Assembly (NCBI GenBank): GCA_021849525.1
Contig: JAJZSS010000165.1
Location: forward strand, 1 to 5,268
DNA: 5,268 bases
Direction of reading: 5' to 3'
DNA from: Chloroflexota bacterium
GTDB taxonomy: Bacteria > Chloroflexota > Anaerolineae > Anaerolineales > UBA4823
How positions within the stretch are numbered: the stretch's first letter is position 1; each line of letters starts with the position of its first letter. Shown here piece by piece: positions 1 through 4,438 of the stretch. Below the pieces are notes generated by a model that saw nothing but the letters and a program-made list of their open reading frames with translations, ran no database searches and had not been told where the DNA came from. The position numbers and the translations under genes were made by a program.

Positions 1-40
1 TTACGTTTTCTATTTGGTTAATAATCAGTAAATCCCACAT
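1..40 (-). CDS. yidC: Partial N-terminus of probable YidC/Oxa1-type membrane insertase
   Basis: Reading leftwards from the ATG at 40-38 gives 13 codons, MWDLLIINQIENV, before the window ends. Oxa1-type YidC proteins that lack the large periplasmic domain often begin with a very similar short stretch (MW-x-x-I-I-x-P-M-x-N) leading into the first membrane segment; I am matching this from memory. An AAAGG ribosome-binding site at 55-51, ten bases before the ATG, supports the start. Its position at the end of rpmH-rnpA-yidD also fits, because yidC follows yidD in very many bacteria. YidC inserts and folds membrane proteins, alone or with SecYEG. Only the start is visible, so the call rests on synteny, the start site and a short similarity. 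It could instead be another small membrane protein. Confidence 0.6.
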   Translation of the reverse strand, partial: MWDLLIINQIENV

Positions 41-50
41 ATTATTTAAG

Positions 51-55
51 CCTTT
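51..55 (-). promoter_or_regulatory. Ribosome-binding site of probable yidC
   Basis: AAAGG on the minus strand, ten bases before the ATG at 40. It is the main non-homology evidence that a gene starts here rather than the region being a trailing spacer. Confidence 0.5.
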
Positions 56-92
56 AGTTTCACAAAAATATCCCTAAATGGTGCCGAAATTA

Positions 93-1190
93 TTATTTAG
101 CCGGTGTGAATGTCCATTTAATTGCGCCATTCGGAGAAACTGCATACAACAGCGCATCCGCATTTACGGGGGCTACCAGGATCGAATCTCCTGCAACCAG
201 GGGGGTGCCATACAGGTTTCCACCCACCGGCTGGTTCCACAGGGGCTCGCCGTTCGCTGCATCAACCGCATAAAGTGTACCATTCTTTGCTGTATAGTAG
301 ACTGTGCTATCCAGGACAAGCGGCGGATTAGTGATGTTCGATTCGTTATCCCCGTTTCCAGCAATTTGCCAGCGGGTCTCGCCTGTCGCTGCATCCAGCG
401 CATAAAAATAACCATCCAAATCGCCAAAAAACACCATATTATCCATCACAGCCGGGCCGCCCCACACCCAGTCGGAGACCGGCGTGCGCCATTTTACCTG
501 GCCGTTTTCGGTCTCAATGGCAATCATCTCTGAGTCGAATGTTCCTACATACAATGTTCCATCGTCTCCCAGAGCTGGCGTTCCTACGATCGCTCCACCC
601 AGATCTTCAGTTTTCCAGACTTCATTGCCGCTTGCCTGGTCAATCGCATAGACGCGGTGATCCATGGAGGGTTGGTAAACATACTTGCCATCGGAAAGTG
701 GGGTTGACCACAAGGATTGCTCGCTTGTAAACGACCAGCGCAATTTACCGGTCATATCCAAGGCGTACAGCGTCCCATCTGATCCGGGTGCATAGATACC
801 ATTTTCATCCGCTAATGGGCTGGCGATATACCGGTTTGTTGCCTGCACAAAAGGCCAGCTCCCCTGGTTTTCGACGCCGGAATCCGGATTGATACTCTGC
901 ATAGAATAATCATAGTTACCCAAAATTAGCTGACCATCTGCAGTCAGCGCCGGTGCAGCGTAATAACCAGGCGGATTTTGCGGCTCCGTTGGAAAACGCC
1001 ATTTCTCTACTCCGTTTGCCATGCCAACAGCATACACATGTTGTCCATTGGCAACATATACCAGATCTCTTTCGGAGTCTACCGTTACACCTGGCCAGCT
1101 CGTCGTCAAGCCCGATCCACCTGTACATGCCGACAATAACACTGCCATTAGCAGAAAGACAAAGACTAACAATCGTTTCGTTTTTTTCAT
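93..1190 (-). CDS. Lipoprotein with eight-repeat PQQ-like (BamB-type) beta-propeller
   Basis: The 365-residue product begins MKKTKRLL, followed by a hydrophobic stretch and a lipobox LLSAC, so Cys22 is the predicted lipid anchor and the protein should sit outside the cytoplasmic membrane. The rest is a run of PQQ-type repeats of the form G-x-x-Y-A-(V/L/I)-D-x-x-(T/N)G-x-x-x-W. Closing tryptophans fall at residues 64, 112, 152, 192, 234, 274, 318 and 359, about 40 apart, which predicts an eight-bladed propeller filling the whole mature protein. Such propellers bind partner proteins (BamB in outer-membrane protein assembly) or cofactors (quinoprotein dehydrogenases). I see no dehydrogenase domain, so a scaffold role is more likely; this is inference. 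The ATG at 1190 is preferred over a TTG two codons upstream because it gives a standard signal peptide start; the ribosome-binding site is weak. It lies 46 bp after yidD and 52 bp before the yidC start, probably in the same transcript. Confidence 0.88.
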   Translation of the reverse strand: MKKTKRLLVFVFLLMAVLLSACTGGSGLTTSWPGVTVDSERDLVYVANGQHVYAVGMANGVEKWRFPTEPQNPPGYYAAPALTADGQLILGNYDYSMQSINPDSGVENQGSWPFVQATNRYIASPLADENGIYAPGSDGTLYALDMTGKLRWSFTSEQSLWSTPLSDGKYVYQPSMDHRVYAIDQASGNEVWKTEDLGGAIVGTPALGDDGTLYVGTFDSEMIAIETENGQVKWRTPVSDWVWGGPAVMDNMVFFGDLDGYFYALDAATGETRWQIAGNGDNESNITNPPLVLDSTVYYTAKNGTLYAVDAANGEPLWNQPVGGNLYGTPLVAGDSILVAPVNADALLYAVSPNGAIKWTFTPAK

Positions 1191-1236
1191 ATGCAATCAG
1201 TCCGTTCGTATTTGTTCTAATTTCCACCCCACCGCA

Positions 1237-1560
1237 TTACGGCACTGGATCAATCCCCCCGGGATTGAACGGGTTGCATCGTAAGATGCGCCAGGTAGCC
1301 AGCCAACCACCTTTAAATACGCCATATTTATAGATAGCCTGGTATCCGTAGTGGGAACAAGTGGGATAAAACCGGCAGGTATCTGCCGGTAGAGCCTTAG
1401 AAAATGTGGCTTGATAGAATCGGATCAAGCCCAGGAGTATAAAACGAGGTATATTCCACAGCGTCACCGGTAAATCGCGCAAACGAGGTTCAACGGCATG
1501 AGCATGCTCATGAATATGTGGTTGGGTTTCAGTTTCGTGATTCCGGATATTACTCGTCAT
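1237..1560 (-). CDS. yidD: YidD, membrane protein insertion efficiency factor
   Basis: The 107-residue protein carries the full YidD core: LIRFYQ at 45-50, [15 protein letters not shown] at 62-76 with Cys62 and Cys68, the [13 protein letters not shown] stretch ending at Cys95, and the closing PGGIDPVP at 100-107. YidD is a small membrane-associated protein that assists YidC- and Sec-dependent insertion of membrane proteins. Typical members have about 70-90 residues; this one has a roughly 33-residue N-terminal extension with alternating histidines at 15, 17, 19 and 21. The ATG at 1560 lies inside the end of rnpA (11-bp overlap), which suggests translational coupling. A GTG at codon 32 would give a core-length protein of 76 residues and cannot be excluded, but no clear ribosome-binding site precedes it. 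Confidence 0.95.
   Translation of the reverse strand: MTSNIRNHETETQPHIHEHAHAVEPRLRDLPVTLWNIPRFILLGLIRFYQATFSKALPADTCRFYPTCSHYGYQAIYKYGVFKGGWLATWRILRCNPFNPGGIDPVP
1250..1268 (-). repeat. Perfect inverted repeat near the 3' end of yidD
   Basis: Two perfectly complementary 8-base arms (1250-1257 and 1261-1268) flank a 3-base spacer. The arms encode part of the conserved Asn-Pro-Gly-Gly-Ile-Asp tail of YidD, so protein constraint alone may explain them. No T-run follows on the minus strand, so I do not call a terminator. Confidence 0.4.
1371..1390 (-). repeat. Intragenic GC-rich hairpin in yidD, terminator-like
   Basis: Arms ACCGGCAG and CTGCCGGT pair perfectly over 8 bp around a 4-base loop. 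In the direction of transcription (minus strand) the hairpin is followed immediately by TTTTAT, giving a weak intrinsic-terminator shape inside the coding region. It covers the codons for Pro58 to Phe64 of YidD, including Cys62, and so may be a by-product of conserved residues. If it forms when ribosomes lag, it could lower expression of the downstream lipoprotein and yidC; that is inference. Confidence 0.4.
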
Positions 1561-1900
1561 TCAGATCTCGCAGCACACGGGCACGCTGTAATAATTCGTC
1601 AAGGGCGTTCTGAACCTGGTCGAACTCCGCATTCACCAAAGGCTGCCGGGCAATAAGGACCAAATCCCAGCCCTTTTGTACCTGGTTCCTTACATTATCA
1701 CCGGCTGAACGCATTAAACGCTTGGCCCTATTCCTCTGAACAGCGCCGCCAACCGATTTACCAGCCACCATGCCCCAATGCGTGTCCGTTTCTCCATTCG
1801 GTAGGGCAATCAACACAATTAGCGGGTGGGCATAAGACTTCCCGAGCCGCCGCACCCGCTGATAATCGGTCGATTTTGTCAGGCGGAACCTGCGTTTCAC
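1550..1900 (-). CDS. rnpA: RNase P protein component
   Basis: The 116-residue basic protein is the protein subunit of ribonuclease P, which binds the catalytic RNA and the tRNA precursor 5' leader. It starts with the family-typical [15 protein letters not shown] and carries the signature around RNRAKRLMR at 56-64, preceded by GKSVGGAV at 47-54. Length is normal for the family. The start is a GTG (1900-1898), chosen because it places the conserved KRRFRL directly at the N-terminus; the ribosome-binding site is weak. It lies 72 bp after rpmH, the order found across most bacteria, and its last codons overlap the start of yidD. The GTG start with a poor ribosome-binding site fits the usual low output of RnpA compared with L34. 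Confidence 0.96.
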   Translation of the reverse strand: MKRRFRLTKSTDYQRVRRLGKSYAHPLIVLIALPNGETDTHWGMVAGKSVGGAVQRNRAKRLMRSAGDNVRNQVQKGWDLVLIARQPLVNAEFDQVQNALDELLQRARVLRDLNDE

Positions 1901-1931
1901 AATCTAATCTCAGGTTTTTCTCCACGCTCAA

Positions 1932-1950
1932 CACCGCGCCTGTACCGGTG
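1932..1950 (-). other. Possible small hairpin in the rpmH-rnpA spacer
   Basis: CACCG and CGGTG arms (5 bp) with a 9-base loop lie between rpmH and rnpA. No T-run follows on the minus strand, so it is not an intrinsic terminator. A processing or attenuation role is possible, but a 5-bp stem is weak evidence. Confidence 0.2.
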
Positions 1951-1972
1951 AATTTACATCAAGAAGCTGCAA

Positions 1973-2149
1973 CTAAGCGTTCCAGTTGATTTTCTTGACA
2001 TGGTTGTTCATAGTGACAGTTAAGCGATAGCGGCCTTTAGCCCGGCGAGCTTTCAATACTTTGCGTCCGTCAGCAGTAGACATTCGCGTTCGAAAACCAT
2101 GAACGCGCACACGGCGGCGGATTTTTGGTTGATAGGTTCGCTTGGTCAT
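1973..2149 (-). CDS. rpmH: 50S ribosomal protein L34
   Basis: A 58-residue, strongly basic protein beginning [20 protein letters not shown] and continuing [25 protein letters not shown]. This is the complete L34 pattern: KRT(Y/F)QP near the start, HGFR-x-RM in the middle, and GR-x-VL-x-x-RR-x-KGR-x-RLTV at the end. L34 is a small component of the large ribosomal subunit. Most L34 proteins have about 44-47 residues and stop soon after RLTV. Here roughly 13 residues follow Val45 ([13 protein letters not shown]), so the protein has a C-terminal extension. An AGGAAG ribosome-binding site at 2159-2154 is well placed for the ATG at 2149. It is the first gene of the minus-strand cluster. Confidence 0.96.
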   Translation of the reverse strand: MTKRTYQPKIRRRVRVHGFRTRMSTADGRKVLKARRAKGRYRLTVTMNNHVKKINWNA

Positions 2150-2153
2150 TTTA

Positions 2154-2159
2154 CTTCCT
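2154..2159 (-). promoter_or_regulatory. Ribosome-binding site of rpmH
   Basis: AGGAAG on the minus strand, four bases before the ATG; the AGGA core is six bases away. It is the strongest ribosome-binding site in the minus-strand cluster, consistent with high L34 output. Confidence 0.7.
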
Positions 2160-2221
2160 ACTCTCTCGTTAAGTTTCCACCCAACCTTTTCGTTGAGCCG
2201 GGGATTATCCTAAAATGCCCA

Positions 2222-2239
2222 GTCAGGCATGTCCTGGAC
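2222..2239 (-). other. Possible 5' leader hairpin or operator of rpmH
   Basis: On the minus strand GTC-C-AGG and CCT-GAC form a six-pair stem with one bulged C around a 5-base loop. It begins a few bases downstream of the predicted transcription start, so it would cap the 5' end of the rpmH leader, or act as a small inverted-repeat operator. Position is the main argument; the stem is short. Confidence 0.3.
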
Positions 2240-2247
2240 GAAACCCG

Positions 2248-2253
2248 ATTATA
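2248..2253 (-). promoter_or_regulatory. -10 element for the rpmH cluster
   Basis: A perfect TATAAT on the minus strand, about 98 bp before the rpmH ATG. The predicted start of transcription is near 2241, leaving a leader of roughly 90 bases. No good -35 lies at 16-18 bp; the nearest partial match, TTGATC at 2282-2277, is 23 bp away, so the -35 region is weak or supported by an activator. Confidence 0.5.
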
Positions 2254-2376
2254 CCGTATGCTTAGGTTTTGTGCGAGATCAACCAATTAAAAATCGGATT
2301 AAATTTGCCTGTTTTTATCATCCTACATCACAATCATTTTTCGCACATCGGGAATCCGCGATCCGGAGGTTATTCT

Positions 2377-2385
2377 TGGTAAAAT
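2377..2385 (+). promoter_or_regulatory. Extended -10 promoter of the lipoprotein-MBOAT operon
   Basis: TGG-TAAAAT forms a TGn-extended -10 with one mismatch to TATAAT. No convincing -35 is seen 17 bp upstream, as is common for extended -10 promoters. Transcription from about 2392 would leave a leader of roughly 39 bases before the ATG at 2431, and would start too close to the upstream TTG codon at 2398 for that to be the start. Confidence 0.4.
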
Positions 2386-2417
2386 TAACCCCGTAGTTTG
2401 AAACATTTCCCAATATC

Positions 2418-2423
2418 GGAGAG
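2418..2423 (+). promoter_or_regulatory. Ribosome-binding site of the lipoprotein gene
   Basis: GGAGAG seven bases before the ATG at 2431. It decides the start in favour of this ATG and against the in-frame TTG at 2398. Confidence 0.75.
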
Positions 2424-2430
2424 CGTATTC

Positions 2431-2829
2431 ATGAAGTTGTCTATAATCCAGCTGGGTATTGTGCTCAGCCTAATGGCTTTATTATTGAGTGGATGTTCAG
2501 GGGGCGACGGAACTGCAACTGCCGCCGGGGGAATCCAGGCTTATTTCGAAGCTTTGATCGCCAAAGAAGCAGACCAGCTGATAAATTCATCTTGCTCAGA
2601 TTGGGAAACCCAGGCTCAGCTAGAGCTAGAATCCTTCGGAGCGGTGAAAGCCGAGTTAAAAGACCTCCAATGTGCAGAAGGCGGGCAGGACGGAGATGCG
2701 ACAATCGTATCGTGCAGTGGGATAATCAGCGCAGCGTATGGCAATGAGATTCTTGAGATAGACCTTGCCGACCGCCATTACCTGGCAGTCTACGAAGGAA
2801 GCGAATGGCGCATGTGCGGCTACCGCTAA
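2431..2829 (+). CDS. Small lipoprotein of unknown function, possibly NTF2-like
   Basis: A 132-residue protein beginning MKLSIIQLGI, with a hydrophobic signal stretch and a lipobox LLSGC that makes Cys22 the lipid anchor. A short Gly/Ala/Thr-rich linker (to about residue 34) leads into a domain of roughly 98 residues. This starts with an amphipathic helix, IQAYFEALIAKEADQL, and ends in short beta-like stretches closing on WRMCGYR. That pattern (helix of the form 'yf-x-Al-x-akD' first, then strands ending 'g-x-Wrvcg') is typical of NTF2-like or DUF4878-like secreted domains; this is a fold impression only. The mature domain has Cys55, Cys81, Cys95 and Cys129, enough for two disulfides outside the membrane. 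The gene opens the plus-strand operon, 19 bp before the microprotein. Its role is unknown; a link to envelope acylation is suggested only by position. Confidence 0.8.
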   Translation: MKLSIIQLGIVLSLMALLLSGCSGGDGTATAAGGIQAYFEALIAKEADQLINSSCSDWETQAQLELESFGAVKAELKDLQCAEGGQDGDATIVSCSGIISAAYGNEILEIDLADRHYLAVYEGSEWRMCGYR

Positions 2830-2836
2830 ACCAGTC

Positions 2837-2840
2837 AGGA
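2837..2840 (+). promoter_or_regulatory. Ribosome-binding site of the microprotein gene
   Basis: AGGA eight bases before the ATG at 2849. It overlaps an in-frame ATG at 2840, which has no spaced ribosome-binding site of its own, so 2849 is the better start. Confidence 0.6.
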
Positions 2841-2848
2841 TGTATCAA

Positions 2849-2968
2849 ATGTGGCATTCGCTCTTCTCGCGCGAAAATCTCTATGCACTTGTCCTTTGCC
2901 TGATCGTGATCACGATCCTGATCCTTACATCCGACCAGGCTCCAGCATGGATCTACCAGGGTTTCTAA
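2849..2968 (+). CDS. DltX-like membrane microprotein with C-terminal acyl-shuttle motif
   Basis: A 39-residue protein: a short N-terminal segment (MWHSLFSREN), one membrane span at about 11-27 (LYALVLCLIVITILILT), a short acidic stretch with Asp29, and the exact C-terminal end WIYQGF. The basic residue before the span and the acidic one after it predict N-in, C-out. DltX, the transmembrane microprotein of the D-alanylation pathway, has the same layout and ends in FIYNEF. The Tyr of that hexapeptide is known to receive the acyl group from the MBOAT DltB and hand it to the transferase DltD. Here Tyr36 takes the same place, fourth from the end, with aromatic residues at both ends of the motif. 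The MBOAT gene starts 18 bp downstream. I infer an acyl-shuttle role in this operon. Sequence identity outside the motif is not expected to help; the protein is easily missed by gene callers because of its size. Confidence 0.72.
   Translation: MWHSLFSRENLYALVLCLIVITILILTSDQAPAWIYQGF
2902..2917 (+). repeat. Perfect 16-bp palindrome with GATC sites at 6-base intervals
   Basis: GATCGTGATCACGATC reads the same on both strands, and GATC recurs at 2902, 2908, 2914 and 2920. It lies in the codons of the membrane span of the microprotein, where Ile alternates with Val, Thr and Leu, so ATC codons after G-ending or C-ending codons may explain it. Confidence 0.45.
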
Positions 2969-2986
2969 GTATCTTAATTCTCTTCT

Positions 2987-4429
2987 ATGACTCTGATTCA
3001 AATCCTGGTATTCGCCGGCTTCGGGATCGGCTCTATAATTTTGCTGCCAGGTTCCTGGCGGCGATGGGGTTGGTTTCTTGCCAGCCTGTTTGCTCTGTAC
3101 TGGCTACAACCCGGTACCCCAATCCGTAATCTCGATTTTTGGTTTCCATCCGTTTCCATTCTTCTCACACTACTGTGTTGGGCGACCTCTCAAAAATCCG
3201 AGCCACTTACGAAAAGAAGCTGGCAAGGTTTGTTGTTAGCATCCGCCAGCATTGCTGCGGTTGGTCTTACCCGGTATCTCGAGCCACTTTGTTGCCTGAC
3301 ACCCACTCGTCCCCCACCCTTCTGGCAGATTGGGCTTTTTCTTGTCATTGGTCTCACTATCATTTTGCTGATCCGGCAGCAGGTCATTCGCCGATCCTGG
3401 CTCCTGGACAGTCTATCCCTGTTATTAATCATATTCTTTATTTTGCTCAAATCACCGGTACTGGGCCAGGCCGTCAGCGAAGCGTTGCGCTCACAATCCG
3501 GTCAACCGTTGGGGCTCGCCAGCGCCTTCGACCTCCGCTGGTTGGGTTTTTCCTATCTTGCCTTTCGCCTGCTGCATACTTTACGCGATGCCCGTGCCGG
3601 CCGATTGCCAGCCATGGAGTTAGATGAGTACCTGACCTACGCTTTGTTCTGGTCGACGTACACTGCCGGACCAATCGATCGTCTGGCACGCTTTAGCGCT
3701 GACCTGCGCCAGGCAGTTAATCAAAAGGTATCCCTGGTATTTGATCCCCATAATCCAATCTGGTTGGGAATATGGCGAATTCTATGGGGTATCTTCAAGA
3801 AATTTGCACTTGCCGATACCCTGGCGCTTATCGCGCTGAATGAGACCAATGCCAGCCAAATTACCTCCCCAGGCTGGATGTGGCTAATCTTATTTGCCTA
3901 CAGTTTCAGAATTTATCTGGACTTTTCCGGATACACCGATATCGCAATTGGCCTGGGCAGCCTGATTGGCCTTAAATTACCCGAAAATTTTGACCGCCCT
4001 TATTTGAAAACCAACATGACCTCTTTCTGGAATAGCTGGCATATTACTCTCGCCCAGTGGTTTCGAGCCTACTTTTTCAACTCCTTAACGCGTACGTTGC
4101 GGGGTGGATTCATAGCACTCCCTTCCTGGACAATCATCTGGATAGTTCAGGTAAGCACAATGGGCTTGATCGGCCTGTGGCATGGCATTACCTGGAATTT
4201 CCTGATCTGGGGTGTATGGCATGGCATTGGTTTGTTCATCCACAATCGCTGGCTGGATTGGCAGCGTACTCGCGTAACCGAAGCTCCGATATCATCCTGG
4301 CGCCAAAAAGTTTCTCCTACTTTTTCCTGGTTTCTCACCTTCAACTTTGTCACCCTGGGCTGGGTCTGGTTTGCATTGCCAGATTTCTCCCAGGCATTAA
4401 CTGTATTTCGTCAATTATTTGGGATTTAA
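2987..4429 (+). CDS. Membrane-bound O-acyltransferase (MBOAT), DltB/AlgI class
   Basis: A 480-residue polytopic membrane protein. About six hydrophobic spans fill residues 3-157. The family core follows: LGFSYLAFRLLHTLRD at 186-201, AGPIDRLARF at 227-236, YLDFSGYTDIAIGLG at 310-324, then SFWNSWHITLAQWFRAY at 346-362 with conserved His352, and GLWHGITWNF at 396-405 with the catalytic-type His399, echoed by VWHGIGL at 410-416. These last blocks look closest to DltB. MBOATs of this class take an acyl group from an intracellular thioester and deliver it across the membrane. The protein ends FRQLFGI and lacks the aromatic-Tyr hexapeptide that many related MBOATs carry at their own C-terminus, which fits a shuttle supplied by the microprotein gene just upstream. 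The start ATG has no visible ribosome-binding site; an in-frame stop at 2975 rules out a longer product, so coupling to the upstream gene is likely. Donor and acceptor are unknown. Confidence 0.93.
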   Translation: MTLIQILVFAGFGIGSIILLPGSWRRWGWFLASLFALYWLQPGTPIRNLDFWFPSVSILLTLLCWATSQKSEPLTKRSWQGLLLASASIAAVGLTRYLEPLCCLTPTRPPPFWQIGLFLVIGLTIILLIRQQVIRRSWLLDSLSLLLIIFFILLKSPVLGQAVSEALRSQSGQPLGLASAFDLRWLGFSYLAFRLLHTLRDARAGRLPAMELDEYLTYALFWSTYTAGPIDRLARFSADLRQAVNQKVSLVFDPHNPIWLGIWRILWGIFKKFALADTLALIALNETNASQITSPGWMWLILFAYSFRIYLDFSGYTDIAIGLGSLIGLKLPENFDRPYLKTNMTSFWNSWHITLAQWFRAYFFNSLTRTLRGGFIALPSWTIIWIVQVSTMGLIGLWHGITWNFLIWGVWHGIGLFIHNRWLDWQRTRVTEAPISSWRQKVSPTFSWFLTFNFVTLGWVWFALPDFSQALTVFRQLFGI

Positions 4430-4438
4430 GTTTTATTT

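Larger units (their letters stand above)
2150..2430. other. Divergent intergenic region between the rpmH cluster and the lipoprotein-MBOAT operon
   Basis: This 281-bp spacer must hold the promoters of both gene sets. I find a TATAAT for rpmH (2253-2248), an extended -10 for the plus-strand operon (2377-2385) and an imperfect inverted repeat (2222-2239). The part from about 2281 to 2340 is AT-rich. There are no convincing DnaA boxes or tRNA genes and no recognisable small gene. The 63-codon reading frame in 2099-2290 is antisense to rpmH and is not credible. Confidence 0.6.

Noticed and set aside
78..533. 151-codon plus-strand reading frame antisense to the propeller lipoprotein
   Set aside because: Antisense to a clear repeat protein; its Cys- and Arg-rich composition is an artefact of the opposite frame.
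1191..1236. Terminator or promoter between yidD and the propeller lipoprotein
   Set aside because: No stem with T-run and no recognisable -10/-35 pair, so the genes are treated as one transcript.
2205..2213. TTATCCTAA, resembling a DnaA box near rpmH
   Set aside because: Two mismatches to TTATCCACA, no cluster of boxes and no dnaA in the window, so an origin cannot be supported.
2398..2430. Upstream TTG start for the lipoprotein (11 extra residues)
   Set aside because: It would start a few bases from the predicted transcript end, has no ribosome-binding site, and spoils the signal peptide that the ATG at 2431 gives directly.
2765..2848. Longer 67-codon version of the microprotein starting inside the lipoprotein gene
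   Set aside because: The extra part overlaps the lipoprotein in another frame and has no ribosome-binding site; the AGGA before 2849 fits the short form.
3139..3627. 162-codon plus-strand reading frame inside the MBOAT gene
   Set aside because: Out-of-frame shadow of the MBOAT with no plausible fold or ribosome-binding site.
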